DNA from: Polaromonas sp. YR568
GTDB lineage: Bacteria > Pseudomonadota > Gammaproteobacteria > Burkholderiales > Burkholderiaceae_C
Direction of reading: 5' to 3'
NCBI GenBank assembly: GCA_945878995.1
Contig: CAMCUN010000044.1
Span: 1 to 32,112 of the forward strand
DNA: 32,112 bases
The stretch's first letter is position 1. Every line of letters begins with the position of its first letter. The position numbers were made by a program, and so were the translations under genes. Shown here piece after piece: positions 15,896-25,603 of this stretch. The notes below the pieces were generated by a model. The model did no database searches and was not told the DNA's origin. It saw only the letters and a list, made by a program, of their open reading frames with translations.

Positions 15896-16288
15896 TCAAG
15901 CGGGCTGGGCGTGGCGTTTTTTATAGTCGTCCACCGCCGCTTTGATGGCGTCTTCAGCCAAGATGGAGCAGTGAATTTTGACGGGGGGCAGGGCCAGCTC
16001 TTCAGCGATGGCGCTGTTCTTGATGGACGCGGCCTCGTCCAGGGTTTTGCCCTTGACCCACTCAGTGACCAGCGAGCTTGACGCAATCGCCGAGCCGCAG
16101 CCGTAGGTTTTGAAACGGGCGTCTTCAATCACGCCGGTTAGCGGGTTGACCTTGATTTGCAGCTTCATCACGTCGCCGCAGGCGGGTGCACCCACCATGC
16201 CTGTGCCCACGCTGTCGTCGCCCTTGTCAAAAGAGCCGACGTTGCGGGGGTTTTCGTAGTGCTCGACTACTTTTTCGCTGTATGCCAT
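15896..16288 (-). CDS. iscU: Fe-S scaffold protein IscU
   Basis: 130 aa. Scaffold residues are present: Cys37 with Asp39 (ACGD), Cys64, His106 and Cys107, and the HscA recognition peptide LPPVK at 100-104. Sulfur from IscS and iron form a cluster on this protein before transfer by HscA/HscB. 81 bp downstream of iscS. Confidence 0.97.
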   Translation of the reverse strand: MAYSEKVVEHYENPRNVGSFDKGDDSVGTGMVGAPACGDVMKLQIKVNPLTGVIEDARFKTYGCGSAIASSSLVTEWVKGKTLDEAASIKNSAIAEELALPPVKIHCSILAEDAIKAAVDDYKKRHAQPA

Positions 16289-16369
16289 GGTTTTACTCCT
16301 GATGTTGGGTGGGCCTGCCTGAACGCATGGACCTCACCAAGTCACAAATCTCACAAATCGGTCAAACGC

Positions 16370-17587
16370 TCAGTGCGCGGCCCACTGGATGGTGGACAAG
16401 TCCACGCCGTCTTTGAACATCTCCCACAGGGGCGAGAGTTCGCGCAGGCGGGCCACGTTTTCTTTGATGGACTGAACGGCATAGTCGATTTCTTCTTCCG
16501 TGGTCCAGCGGCCAATCGTCATGCGCAAGCTGCTGTGGGCCAGCTCGTCGCTGCGGCCCAAGGCGCGCAGCACATAGCTGGGCTCCAGGCTGGCCGATGT
16601 GCAGGCCGAACCGCTGGAGACCGCCAGACCTTTGATGCCCATGATGAGCGACTCGCCCTCGACAAAGTTAAAGCTCATGTTCAGGTTGTGCGGCACGCGC
16701 TTGTCGGCGTTGCCGTTCAAAAACACTTCTTCCACGTCTTTGAGGCCGTTGAGCAAACGCTGTTGCAAGGCACGAATGCGCGTGTTTTCAGCGTGCATTT
16801 CTTCTTTGGCAATGCGGTAGGCCTCGCCCATGCCCACAATTTGGTGGGTGGGCAGCGTGCCCGAGCGAATGCCTCGCTCGTGACCACCACCGTGCATTTG
16901 TGCTTCAAGGCGCACACGCGGCTTGCGGCGCACATACAAAGCGCCTATGCCCTTGGGTCCGTAGGTTTTGTGCGAGGTCAGGCTCATCAAGTCCACCGGC
17001 AAGGTGGCCAAGTCAATGTCCACGCGGCCTGTGGCTTGCGCTGCGTCCGAATGAAAAATCACGCCTTTTTCTCGGCACAAGGCGCCAATGGCGGCAATGT
17101 CTTGAATCACGCCAATCTCGTTGTTTACAAACATCACGCTGACCAAAATGGTGTCAGGGCGCATGGCGGCCTTGAGTGCATCGAGGTCCAGCATGCCGTC
17201 GGCCTGCACGTCGAGGTATGTCACCTCAAAGCCTTGACGCTCGAGCTCACGACAGGTGTCGAGCACGGCTTTGTGCTCGGTTTTCACCGTGATGAGGTGC
17301 TTGCCTTTGGTTTTGTAAAAGTGGGCCGCGCCCTTGATGGCCAGGTTGTTCGACTCCGTGGCGCCACTGGTCCACACAATCTCGCGGTGGTCAGCGCCAA
17401 TCAAATCGGCCACCTGAACACGCGCCTTTTCCACGGCCTCTTCAGCCTCCCAGCCCCAGGCGTGGCTGCGGGAGGCCGGGTTGCCAAAGTGCTCGCGCAA
17501 CCAGGGAATCATGGCGTCCACCACCTTGGGGTCACAAGGGTTGGTAGAGCTGTAATCCAGATAAATAGGAAAGTGCGGGGTCGTCAT
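16370..17587 (-). CDS. iscS: Cysteine desulfurase IscS
   Basis: 405 aa from ATG 17587 (E. coli IscS is 404); the frame extends to 17611 but the first eight residues lack support. PLP-dependent: Schiff-base Lys207 in [12 protein letters not shown], and the mobile-loop catalytic Cys329 in SSGSACTS. It converts cysteine to alanine and donates persulfide sulfur to IscU and other acceptors. The C-terminus [18 protein letters not shown] is the usual IscU-binding tail. Confidence 0.97.
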   Translation of the reverse strand: MTTPHFPIYLDYSSTNPCDPKVVDAMIPWLREHFGNPASRSHAWGWEAEEAVEKARVQVADLIGADHREIVWTSGATESNNLAIKGAAHFYKTKGKHLITVKTEHKAVLDTCRELERQGFEVTYLDVQADGMLDLDALKAAMRPDTILVSVMFVNNEIGVIQDIAAIGALCREKGVIFHSDAAQATGRVDIDLATLPVDLMSLTSHKTYGPKGIGALYVRRKPRVRLEAQMHGGGHERGIRSGTLPTHQIVGMGEAYRIAKEEMHAENTRIRALQQRLLNGLKDVEEVFLNGNADKRVPHNLNMSFNFVEGESLIMGIKGLAVSSGSACTSASLEPSYVLRALGRSDELAHSSLRMTIGRWTTEEEIDYAVQSIKENVARLRELSPLWEMFKDGVDLSTIQWAAH

Positions 17588-17659
17588 GGTGTCTGATGTC
17601 CGAAATAACAATGAACCGGGGCGGCGCAGGCGACCAAGGGTGGCCGCCTAGCGAGTTGA

Positions 17660-18196
17660 TCAACTCTTGGAGAACACGTTGCCCAGTGCGAACACTGAAT
17701 TGGGCGCGTTGATGCGCATGGGCTTGACCGCCGGCGCTGCAAACACGGCCTTTTTAACAGGCGGTGTGCTTTCAATGACCACGCCCTTTGAAAGCTGGTC
17801 ATCCACCAGTTTTTGCAAGTTGACCGAATCGAGAAACTCGACCATGCGGCTGTTCAAAGAAGCCCACAGCTCGTGCGTCATGCAGCGTCCGCCCTCGCCG
17901 CTGCAGTTTTCTTTGCCGCCGCAGCTGGTGGCGTCCAGCGGCTCGTCAACCGACACAATGATGTCGGCCACCGTGATCTCCGAGGCCTTGCGGCCCAGGG
18001 TGTAGCCGCCGCCTGGACCGCGGGTGGACTCCACCAGTTCATGGCGGCGCAGCTTGCCAAACAGCTGCTCCAAATAAGACAAAGAAATTTGCTGGCGTTG
18101 GCTGATGGCCGCCAGCGTGACAGGGCCGTTGTTCTGGCGCAAGGCCAGGTCAATCATGGCGGTGACCGCAAAGCGGCCTTTGGTGGTGAGGCGCAT
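17660..18196 (-). CDS. iscR: Fe-S responsive Rrf2 regulator IscR
   Basis: 178 aa. N-terminal winged helix ([19 protein letters not shown]; recognition helix [15 protein letters not shown]). [2Fe-2S] ligands Cys92, Cys98, Cys105 and His108 are present; one extra residue lies between the second and third Cys compared with E. coli. Holo-IscR represses its own operon when clusters are plentiful. It is the first gene of the operon, with AAGGAG about eight bases before ATG and a long leader. The C-terminal ~35 residues ([16 protein letters not shown]) are lineage-specific. Confidence 0.95.
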   Translation of the reverse strand: MRLTTKGRFAVTAMIDLALRQNNGPVTLAAISQRQQISLSYLEQLFGKLRRHELVESTRGPGGGYTLGRKASEITVADIIVSVDEPLDATSCGGKENCSGEGGRCMTHELWASLNSRMVEFLDSVNLQKLVDDQLSKGVVIESTPPVKKAVFAAPAVKPMRINAPNSVFALGNVFSKS

Positions 18197-18343
18197 TTTT
18201 CAAGCTCCTTAAATGTTGGCTTGACTACCGTTGAGGCTTGACCCTGCAGCATGGGCTGAAGGCCACTCTTGTTTCCTCTCGTCCGTCCGACTGACATCGT
18301 CAGCCGCAGACCTCGATTCCTTTTTTCTTGTGCGTTTTACAGA

Positions 18344-18349
18344 AGTATA
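18344..18349 (-). promoter_or_regulatory. Candidate -10 box of the isc operon
   Basis: TATACT on the minus strand, about 150 bp before the iscR ATG. The -35 is poor, as is common for regulated promoters. No experimental support. Confidence 0.35.
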
Positions 18350-18354
18350 GCAAA

Positions 18355-18379
18355 GAGTCAGACTGTTTTGCTTGGGATT
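18355..18379 (-). promoter_or_regulatory. Candidate IscR binding site (type 1, degenerate)
   Basis: On the minus strand CCCAAGCAAAACAGTCTG fits the right half (RWWWYAGTCRR) of the E. coli type 1 IscR consensus well and the left half poorly, about 15 of 25 positions by hand. It lies where the -35 of the TATACT promoter would be, which is where autoregulatory IscR sites sit in E. coli. Confidence 0.3.
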
Positions 18380-18770
18380 TATTACCAAGCGGTCAGATTG
18401 CGACCCGATTGGCTAAAAGCATTTTTAACACAGAAAACTCGCAAAGTCGAAATGTTGCTTTAATACAACGATACGCCCAGCACAGGCCATGAGCGCGTGC
18501 CGACTGGGCTTGCCAGCGTGGTGCAGCTCGACAGAGCCGCTTTACAGAGCTGGACACTGGCCTCAGCGGACCGGGTCTGGCGCCCAAGGAACAACTCGCC
18601 AAGGCGGGCATTTACTGGGTCTGGTGCGCTAAATCTGGTCGTTTAACTTTTCTTAACTTTCTATCTACAAAAAAAGAAAATATTTCTTTTAGCATTGGAT
18701 TCGTTAGTAGCTTAGCCGTATAGAAACGATGCTCAACTGACCTTCCATTTCATCAAACCAAGGTATACCC

Positions 18771-19655
18771 ATGCAGAACCGCAGAACCACTTTGTCCCTC
18801 GCCGCCACCCTCGTTCTTGCTGCCTCTTTGGTGGCTTGCGGAGGTGGATCAGATGACCAGCCCACCACGACATTGACAGTAACTCCGGTGTTGGGGGCAG
18901 TCTACGGCGCCTCCGTCACGGTCTTTAATGGCACCACGGGCGCCACCTTGGGCGGTGGCGTCACAGGCGCCACCTCAGGGTCGGCAGACATCCTCTTGCA
19001 GGGCTCCCTCACAGGGCCCGTGGTGGTCAGGGTCAGCTTGAGCCCCGGCACCAAGTACTACGACGAAAAACTCAATCAAGAGGTCGTGATTACATCGAGC
19101 AATCAAACCTCCATGCTGACTGTGCTGCCCGCCTTGCCCTCCACGGCCAAGAAGTCGGTCGGCGTCACCCCCATCAGCAACATGGCGGCCAAATTGGCGG
19201 GCCTGGACCCCGCCAGCACTTCATTCAGCATCAAGGCGGACAAAGTCAACGATGGTGCTGCCAGGGCAGTGTTGGCACTGGGCTTGCCGCAGAGCTTCAA
19301 CATCACTGCCACCCCCGTGGCCGCCAAGTCCGCAACCTTACCAACGGATGTGTATGGTCGACTGTTGGCTGAAATGGCCAAATTAGCACCCACCAACGCT
19401 CTGGACCAGAACAAGACGCTGGCCGATGCGGCCACTGCCGGTACGGTGACCACCTCAGCTGCGCTGACTGCAGCGACCACAGCCATCAGCAGTGCAGCAG
19501 CCAGCGTCAACACCCTCAAGGGTGCAGGAACGGTCGCCATCGCTGCCCCCAACCTGACACCTCAGCCAGCCACGCTCACCGCTGCCACCAACGCACAGAA
19601 CACAGCCATCTCTTCTGGGCTTGTGCCGACAGGTGCCACAGGCGCAAGCAACTAA
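18771..19655 (+). CDS. Thr/Ala-rich exported lipoprotein
   Basis: 294 aa. The N-terminus has two Arg, a hydrophobic core and a lipobox LVAC with Cys23 as lipidation site, followed by GGGSDDQ, the Gly/Ser/Asp-rich linker common in outer-membrane lipoproteins. Residues ~40-75 (TPVLGAVYGASVTVFNGTTG) resemble a carboxypeptidase-regulatory-like or Ig-like beta strand start. The rest is low in aromatic and charged residues, with Ala/Thr runs toward the C-terminus. No enzymatic motif. A terminator lies 168 bp downstream. Function unknown; a surface or matrix role is only a guess. Confidence 0.8.
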   Translation: MQNRRTTLSLAATLVLAASLVACGGGSDDQPTTTLTVTPVLGAVYGASVTVFNGTTGATLGGGVTGATSGSADILLQGSLTGPVVVRVSLSPGTKYYDEKLNQEVVITSSNQTSMLTVLPALPSTAKKSVGVTPISNMAAKLAGLDPASTSFSIKADKVNDGAARAVLALGLPQSFNITATPVAAKSATLPTDVYGRLLAEMAKLAPTNALDQNKTLADAATAGTVTTSAALTAATTAISSAAASVNTLKGAGTVAIAAPNLTPQPATLTAATNAQNTAISSGLVPTGATGASN

Positions 19656-19823
19656 AAACACAGCAGCACCCATGGCTGTGGCGTAAAACCCAGCGCTCGC
19701 CATGGGCTTGGACTTCTTATTGACGCAAGAAAAACATTGCAGATAAAGACATGCAGTCCATGACCGCCTTACCCGCCGTGTGAATGCGACCAGTTGCCAC
19801 TGGATTTGAACATTGAGCTTGAA

Positions 19824-19849
19824 CAGCGGGCAGTGCCCGCTGTTTTTTT
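19824..19849 (+). terminator. Rho-independent terminator
   Basis: Stem CAGCGGG (19824-19830) with CCCGCTG (19836-19842), 5-nt loop, followed by seven T. It ends transcription of the lipoprotein gene and shows that the YjbH gene must start downstream of it. Confidence 0.85.
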
Positions 19850-19871
19850 GTGCAGCCTTTTCCTCAGACTT

Positions 19872-22085
19872 TTGACCTTGAACACCTTAAGGCCCATTTC
19901 TCCCAGACAGTTGGGGGTGTTGCTCGTGATGTGCGCTGCGGCACCACTTTGTTGGGGCCAATTGGCGCCCAGCGGCTACACAGGTGGCTTGAATACCCCC
20001 ACCGCCCACACCCTGCCTGAGGGCAGCGCAGAGTGGACGCTGACCAACAGCGTGCCTGAGAAGGCGCGCTTTTTCCCCGGCCAAGGCGGCTTTGGTGGCT
20101 ATAACCTGGGCTTTGGCGTGCTGCCTGGGCTGGAGTTGGTGGGCAGGCTGAGTTTTGACGGTGACCTGCAGTGCAATTTGTACGAGGCGGGCTGCAAGTC
20201 TTGGACACGCGATTTGTCCATGGGCGGCAAATGGCAACTGCCTTTGAAGCTGCCGCTGAACAGCGGCCTGGCCCTGGGCGTGACCGATGTGGGGGGCGCA
20301 GCCACCAATTTTAGGCAACGCTATGCGGTGATCACCAGCCAACCGGCCCACGGCCCCTGGGAGATCTCGCTGGGACGGGCCAGAGGGACCAGCCCTTATT
20401 CGCTAATGAACGGGAGTTTTGGCAGCGTGTCGGCCAAGCTCAACCCGCATGTGCAGGCCGTTTTGGAGCACGACAGCCGTGAAACCCGGGCGGGCCTGAA
20501 GGGCCAATGGCCTTTGCACCCACGCCTGTCCCTGGTGTGGGCGGGAAGCCGCAAGTTCACACGCGCCAGCGCGCAGCAAAGCGAGCAGCTGACGCTGGGC
20601 CTGCAGTTCTCGCTGGAACGCCCTGCAAACCGTGAGGCCTTGGAGCGCGAAGCCGCCCAACTATCGGTCTACCGGACACAGCCCTTGCCGGTGGTCGAGC
20701 CCGTTAATCAGACCTTTCAGCCACTTCAGCTCCAGTGGGCTGCCCATCCATTTACCTCGTCTGCAGCAGCCATGCCGCAAGCAGACTCGGCCGCATTCGC
20801 ACCCGCGTTCACCAAAGACCTGGCCCAAGACCCGCGCCAGCCCGAGGGTGTGGCCGCGCGCCTGGTGCAGTCCTTGCAAAAGGCTGGCTTTGCGGACATC
20901 AGCGTGGGTCTGGACCACACGGGGGATGCGGCGCAAGCCCGGCATTGGCTGGTTCAGGCCGAGCCGCTGTCTTGGCGCAAAAGCCGGCACGAGGCCCTGG
21001 GCAAGGTCTTTCGTTTATGGCTGGACCAAGAACCCCAGCCGCAGGAGCGCATCACCGTGGTGCTGAGCTACCTGCGCCAGTCCACGGTGGCGGTGCGCAG
21101 CAGCGCTCAATGCCTGGCCGATTTCAAGGCGGGCTATGGGAGCTGCGAGAGCGGGCCTGTGCTCGAGTTGATCGCCGCGCCCGAGCAAGAACTTGCAGCG
21201 CAGACGAACTGGCTGCAGCAGGGCAAGCATTCGAGTTGGCTCCAACCCCGCGTGGCTTTTGCACCCAGCTTGAACTACTCGGTGGGCACAGAATACGGCT
21301 TGGCGGACTACGCGCTGGCCTTGGACACGGGCTGGGAAGTGCCTTTGGCGCGTGGCTTGATGTGGCAGGGTGTGCACGCCACGCCATTGCAAAACTCTGC
21401 TGACTTTGGCCCTGGCCAAGTCTTCGATGGCAGCCGCAAGCGCCCAGGGGTGCAAACCAGCATGCTGAGCTACGTGGCGCAACCCATACACAGCCTGTGG
21501 GTGCAGGCCAGCGCGGGCTACCTCAACCCAGACGACCGAGGCTCTCAGCTCGATATGCGCTGGTCGCCAGGAGATGGGCGACTGCGGCTGTCTGCCACGG
21601 CGGCACGCTACCAGCGCGAGCTGGTGGGCGGGACCGTGCAACCCCAACTGGTGCAAGCGCGTTGGAGCGTGCTGCCTGGCCGCTGGGCGGTGGAGCTGAA
21701 TGCAGGCCGTTTTTTCATGCAAGACGAGGGCTTTCGCATCAGCAGCATGCATTGGTTTGACGACTACCGGCTGTCGGTGTATTACCGGCAAAGCCAGTCC
21801 CCCAAAGGCGTGCGCATGCCTTTGACAAAGTTTGCCGGCTTTTCATTGAGTATCCCGCTGGGTGGGAGCGAAAGCGCCCAGCTGGGCCCGCTCAACCTGC
21901 GTTTTCGGGAACAGTGGTCATTGGGGCTGGAGACCAAAGTGGGGGCCAAAGACAACTCCATCACGGGCGGGTATGGAACGATCCCAGCGCTGCGCCATGG
22001 CCTGAACGATGTCAGCGACTTTGACCGCTCGGGCCTGGCCGACTTTTGGGCGCAGCGACACCGCATCCGCAGCGCCATGAACTGA
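19872..22085 (+). CDS. YjbH-like outer-membrane exopolysaccharide protein
   Basis: About 737 aa from the TTG at 19872. The frame is open from 19794, but that part spans a terminator hairpin, so the start must be later; TTG 19872 or 19878 gives an Arg-containing signal peptide (RPISPRQLGVLLVMCAAAP, cleavage near CWGQ). The start is not decided by any good ribosome-binding site. After it comes the family opening PSGYTGGLNTPTAHTLPEG, then long beta-rich stretches (YNLGFGVLPGLELVGRLSF, GNxxxVSAKLNPHVQ) that suggest an outer-membrane barrel-like protein ending ...FWAQRHRIRSAMN. YjbH in enterobacteria belongs to yjbEFGH and affects exopolysaccharide. Here no yjbE/F/G is seen. Confidence 0.75.
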   Translation: MTLNTLRPISPRQLGVLLVMCAAAPLCWGQLAPSGYTGGLNTPTAHTLPEGSAEWTLTNSVPEKARFFPGQGGFGGYNLGFGVLPGLELVGRLSFDGDLQCNLYEAGCKSWTRDLSMGGKWQLPLKLPLNSGLALGVTDVGGAATNFRQRYAVITSQPAHGPWEISLGRARGTSPYSLMNGSFGSVSAKLNPHVQAVLEHDSRETRAGLKGQWPLHPRLSLVWAGSRKFTRASAQQSEQLTLGLQFSLERPANREALEREAAQLSVYRTQPLPVVEPVNQTFQPLQLQWAAHPFTSSAAAMPQADSAAFAPAFTKDLAQDPRQPEGVAARLVQSLQKAGFADISVGLDHTGDAAQARHWLVQAEPLSWRKSRHEALGKVFRLWLDQEPQPQERITVVLSYLRQSTVAVRSSAQCLADFKAGYGSCESGPVLELIAAPEQELAAQTNWLQQGKHSSWLQPRVAFAPSLNYSVGTEYGLADYALALDTGWEVPLARGLMWQGVHATPLQNSADFGPGQVFDGSRKRPGVQTSMLSYVAQPIHSLWVQASAGYLNPDDRGSQLDMRWSPGDGRLRLSATAARYQRELVGGTVQPQLVQARWSVLPGRWAVELNAGRFFMQDEGFRISSMHWFDDYRLSVYYRQSQSPKGVRMPLTKFAGFSLSIPLGGSESAQLGPLNLRFREQWSLGLETKVGAKDNSITGGYGTIPALRHGLNDVSDFDRSGLADFWAQRHRIRSAMN

Positions 22086-22096
22086 TCACCTGCTGC

Positions 22097-24202
22097 TCAG
22101 GCGGCAGGGGCAATGGAGTCGCTGCCCGCCGCGCCAAAGGCCTGGGCTTTCACCCGGCTGAGTTGGTCGCGCACGCGGGCGGCTTTTTCGAACTCCAGGT
22201 TTTTGGCGTGTTCAATCATTTCCTTTTCCAGGCGCTTCATCTCGCGGGCCACGTCTTTTTCGCTCATGTCCTCCACCGCCAAAGTTTGAACAGCGAGCTT
22301 TTGGGCGTCTTGGCCTGACTTTTCGTTGTACACCCCGTCAATCAAATCGCGGATGCGCTTGACCACGCCGCGCGGCGTGATGCCATTGGCCAGGTTGAAG
22401 GCGATTTGCTTGTTGCGCCTGCGCTCGGTCTCGCCCATGGCTTTTTTCATGGACTCGGTGATGCGGTCGGCGTACAAAATGGCGCGGCCGTTGAGGTTGC
22501 GGGCGGCCCGGCCTATGGTTTGGATCAGGCTGCGCTCGGCGCGCAAAAAACCTTCTTTGTCGGCGTCCAAAATGGCCACCAGCGAGACCTCGGGAATGTC
22601 CAGGCCCTCGCGCAGCAAGTTGATGCCCACCAGCACGTCAAACGCGCCCAAGCGCAGGTCGCGCAAGATTTCCACCCGCTCCACGGTTTCAATGTCGCTG
22701 TGCAAATAGCGCACTTTCACGCCGTTGTCGCTGAGGTAGTCAGTGAGCTGCTCGGCCATGCGCTTGGTCAGCGTGGTGATCAGCACGCGCTCGTTTTTGT
22801 CCACCCGAATGCGGATTTCGCCCAGCACGTCGTCCACCTGGTGGGTGGCGGGCCGAACTTCCACCAAAGGGTCCACCACGCCAGTGGGCCGCACCAATTG
22901 CTCCACCACTTTGCTGGCGCGCTGCTGCTCGTAGGCCGCAGGCGTGGCCGAGACAAACACGGCCTGGCGCATTTTGGTCTCGAACTCCTCAAACTTGAGC
23001 GGACGGTTGTCCAGCGCACTGGGCAAGCGAAACCCATACTCCACCAGAGTGAGCTTGCGGGCGCGGTCGCCGTTGTACATGGCGTTGAGCTGGCCGATCA
23101 TGACGTGGCTTTCGTCCAGGAACATCAGCGCGTCTTTGGGCATGTAGTCGCACAGCGTGGACGGGGGCGAGCCCGGAGGTGCACCGCTCAAGTGGCGGGT
23201 GTAGTTTTCAATGCCTTTGCAGTGGCCCACCTCGTTGAGCATTTCCAAATCAAAGCGTGTGCGCTGCTCAATGCGCTGGGCTTCTACCAGTTTGCCGGCG
23301 GCCAGCAGCTCTTTGACCCGCTCTGACAGCTCAAACTTGATGCCTTCTATGGCAGCCAGCACCTTGTCGCGCGGCGTCACGTAATGGCTTTTGGGGTAAA
23401 TCACAAAGCGGGGAATTTTTTGCTTGACGCGGCCAGTCAGTGGGTCAAACAGCTGCAGCGACTCGATGTCGTCGTCAAACAACTCCAGGCGAATGGCCAA
23501 CTCCGAATGCTCGGCGGGGAACACATCAATCACGTCGCCCCGCACCCGAAAGCAGCCGCGCGCGAAGTCGGCGTCGTTGCGCGTGTACTGCATGCGGATG
23601 AGGCGGGCAATGATGTCGCGCTGGCCCATGCGGTCGCCGTGGCGCACCAAAAACCGCATCTCGGTGTAATCCTCGGGCGCACCTATGCCGTAAATGGCAC
23701 TGACCGTGGCCACGATGATGGTGTCGCGGCGCTCGAGCACGCTTTTGGTGGCCGACAAGCGCATTTGCTCAATGTGCTCGTTGATGGCCGAGTCTTTTTC
23801 AATGAACAAGTCCCGCTGCGGCACATAGGCCTCAGGCTGGTAGTAGTCGTAATAGCTGACAAAGTATTCGACCGCATTTTTAGGGAAAAACTCCCGAAAC
23901 TCGCTGTAGAGCTGCGCGGCCAAGGTTTTGTTGGGCGCAAACACAATGGCCGGCCTGCCCATGCGGGCGATCACATTGGCCATGGTGAAGGTTTTGCCCG
24001 AGCCGGTGACGCCCAGCAGGGTTTGAAAGGCCTCGCCGTCCTCCAGCCCTTCCACCAATTGGCGGATGGCCTCAGGCTGGTCGCCCGCTGGCGCGTAAGG
24101 CATGAAGAGCTCAAAGGGCGAGCCCGGAAAACGCTGAAACTCACCCTCGGGCGCAGCCTCATCAGGGGTCACGGGAACAGGGACAAGCGCGGTCTTGGGC
24201 AT
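22097..24202 (-). CDS. uvrB: UvrABC excinuclease subunit B
   Basis: 701 aa from ATG 24202; the frame reaches 24253 but the first 17 residues lack family similarity. Helicase-type Walker A GVTGSGKT (residues 64-71), the damage-probing beta-hairpin [19 protein letters not shown]-like DESH (FLDESHVMI), motif V/VI region [17 protein letters not shown] and QTIGRAARN. The C-terminal UVR domain ([22 protein letters not shown]) binds UvrC. It verifies DNA damage handed over by UvrA in nucleotide excision repair. Divergent from the aminotransferase gene. Confidence 0.97.
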   Translation of the reverse strand: MPKTALVPVPVTPDEAAPEGEFQRFPGSPFELFMPYAPAGDQPEAIRQLVEGLEDGEAFQTLLGVTGSGKTFTMANVIARMGRPAIVFAPNKTLAAQLYSEFREFFPKNAVEYFVSYYDYYQPEAYVPQRDLFIEKDSAINEHIEQMRLSATKSVLERRDTIIVATVSAIYGIGAPEDYTEMRFLVRHGDRMGQRDIIARLIRMQYTRNDADFARGCFRVRGDVIDVFPAEHSELAIRLELFDDDIESLQLFDPLTGRVKQKIPRFVIYPKSHYVTPRDKVLAAIEGIKFELSERVKELLAAGKLVEAQRIEQRTRFDLEMLNEVGHCKGIENYTRHLSGAPPGSPPSTLCDYMPKDALMFLDESHVMIGQLNAMYNGDRARKLTLVEYGFRLPSALDNRPLKFEEFETKMRQAVFVSATPAAYEQQRASKVVEQLVRPTGVVDPLVEVRPATHQVDDVLGEIRIRVDKNERVLITTLTKRMAEQLTDYLSDNGVKVRYLHSDIETVERVEILRDLRLGAFDVLVGINLLREGLDIPEVSLVAILDADKEGFLRAERSLIQTIGRAARNLNGRAILYADRITESMKKAMGETERRRNKQIAFNLANGITPRGVVKRIRDLIDGVYNEKSGQDAQKLAVQTLAVEDMSEKDVAREMKRLEKEMIEHAKNLEFEKAARVRDQLSRVKAQAFGAAGSDSIAPAA

Positions 24203-24339
24203 AGCTATTTCAAACCTGGAGCTCCACAAAAGGAGCCCGCTAAAATTGGGCAACTTGTCAGGATACGCGATTTAGCCGGCCTCTGCGCGGCTTGTGCCCT
24301 GGCCACCGGTCACACCATCTGTTCACCCCAAGGAGTTTC

Positions 24340-25536
24340 ATGTCTTTGTTCACCGCTGTCGAAATGGCCCCTCGCGACCCCATCTTGGGTCTGAACGAGC
24401 AATTCGCCGCCGACACCCACCCCCAGAAAGTCAACCTCGGTGTGGGCGTGTACTACGACGACGCAGGCAAGCTGCCCTTGCTCCAATGCGTGCAAGCGGC
24501 CGAAAAGCTCATGGCCGACAAGCCATCACCGCGCGGCTACCTGCCCATTGACGGCATTGCCGCCTACGACAGCGCGGTCAAAAGCCTGGTCTTTGGGGCC
24601 CAGAGCGAGCCCGTCACGGCTGGCCGCGTGGCCACCATCCAGGCCATAGGCGGCACGGGCGGCCTGAAGGTGGGCGCCGACTTTCTCAAACGCCTCAAGC
24701 CGCATGCCAAGGTGATGATCAGCGACCCCAGCTGGGAAAACCACCGCGCGCTGTTCACCAACGCAGGCTTTGTGGTGGAGGCCTACCCCTACTACGACGC
24801 GGCCCAGCGCGGCATCAACTTCGACGGCATGCTCGCGGCGCTGAACACAGCCGAGGCCGGCACCATCGTGGTGCTGCACGCCTGCTGCCACAACCCCACG
24901 GGCTATGACATCACGGCTGGGCAGTGGGACCAGGTGATTGCCGCCGTCAAGGCCCGTGACTTGGTGCCCTTTTTGGACATGGCCTACCAAGGCTTTGGCC
25001 ATGGCATTGCCGAGGACGGCGCCGTTATTGGCAAGTTTGTGGCGGCGGGCTTGTCGTTTTTTGTGTCCACCTCGTTTTCCAAGAGCTTTAGCCTCTATGG
25101 CGAGCGCGTGGGTGCGCTAAGCGTGCTGTGCCAAAGCAAAGAAGAAGCCGGGCGCGTGCTCTCGCAGCTGAAAATCGCCATCCGCACCAACTACTCCAAC
25201 CCGCCCATCCACGGCGGCGCGGTGGTGGCGGCGGTCCTGAACACCCCGGCCTTGCGCCAGCAGTGGGAGCAAGAGCTCGCTGAAATGCGGGTGCGCATCA
25301 AGGCCATGCGCCAGAGCCTGGTGGACGGCCTCAAAGCCGCGGGTGTGGCGCAAGACATGGGTTTCATAACCACGCAAATTGGCATGTTCAGTTACTCAGG
25401 CCTGAGCAAAGACCAAATGGTGCGCCTGCGCAATGAATTCGGCGTCTATGGCACCGACACCGGCCGCATGTGCGTGGCCGCGCTCAACAGCGGCAACATT
25501 GGGCATGTGTGCGCCTCGATTGCCAAGGTGCTCTGA
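24340..25536 (+). CDS. Aromatic/aspartate aminotransferase (class I)
   Basis: 398 aa from ATG 24340, with AAGGAG at 24330-24335. Fold type I PLP enzyme of the AspC/TyrB subgroup: opening MSLFTAVEMAPRDPILGLNE, NLGVGVYYDD, GGTG phosphate loop, CCHNPTGYD with the Asn that contacts PLP, DMAYQGFG, Schiff-base Lys248 in STSFSKSFSLYGERVG, and the C-terminal substrate Arg in TGRMCVAA. It exchanges amino groups between aspartate or aromatic amino acids and 2-oxoglutarate. Residue choice alone does not separate aspC from tyrB. A strong terminator follows. Confidence 0.92.
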   Translation: MSLFTAVEMAPRDPILGLNEQFAADTHPQKVNLGVGVYYDDAGKLPLLQCVQAAEKLMADKPSPRGYLPIDGIAAYDSAVKSLVFGAQSEPVTAGRVATIQAIGGTGGLKVGADFLKRLKPHAKVMISDPSWENHRALFTNAGFVVEAYPYYDAAQRGINFDGMLAALNTAEAGTIVVLHACCHNPTGYDITAGQWDQVIAAVKARDLVPFLDMAYQGFGHGIAEDGAVIGKFVAAGLSFFVSTSFSKSFSLYGERVGALSVLCQSKEEAGRVLSQLKIAIRTNYSNPPIHGGAVVAAVLNTPALRQQWEQELAEMRVRIKAMRQSLVDGLKAAGVAQDMGFITTQIGMFSYSGLSKDQMVRLRNEFGVYGTDTGRMCVAALNSGNIGHVCASIAKVL

Positions 25537-25554
25537 GTCTCTCGGCGCCTGATG

Positions 25555-25583
25555 AAAAAGCCGGCTTGCGAGCCGGCTTTTTT
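25555..25583. terminator. Bidirectional rho-independent terminator
   Basis: AGCCGGCT (25559-25566) and AGCCGGCT (25571-25578) around TGCG, with A5 before and T6 after; works for the aminotransferase gene and for the convergent YgiD-like gene. Confidence 0.9.
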
Positions 25584-25603
25584 CATGCCCCCTTCATCAG
25601 CCC

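Larger units (their letters stand above)
18197..18770. other. Divergent intergenic region iscR / lipoprotein gene
   Basis: 574 bp. It contains the isc promoter region with a candidate IscR site and -10 box (below), a GC-rich middle part (about 18475-18620) without coding signal, and a very AT-rich tract (about 18640-18700) that probably holds the promoter of the plus-strand lipoprotein gene. Short frames here look like noise. Confidence 0.5.

Noticed and set aside
16157..17596. 479-codon plus-strand frame opposite iscS and iscU
   Set aside because: Covers two well-identified genes on the other strand and has no family features.
19794..19871. N-terminal extension of the YjbH gene
   Set aside because: This part of the frame lies across a strong rho-independent terminator and begins with TTG without a ribosome-binding site.
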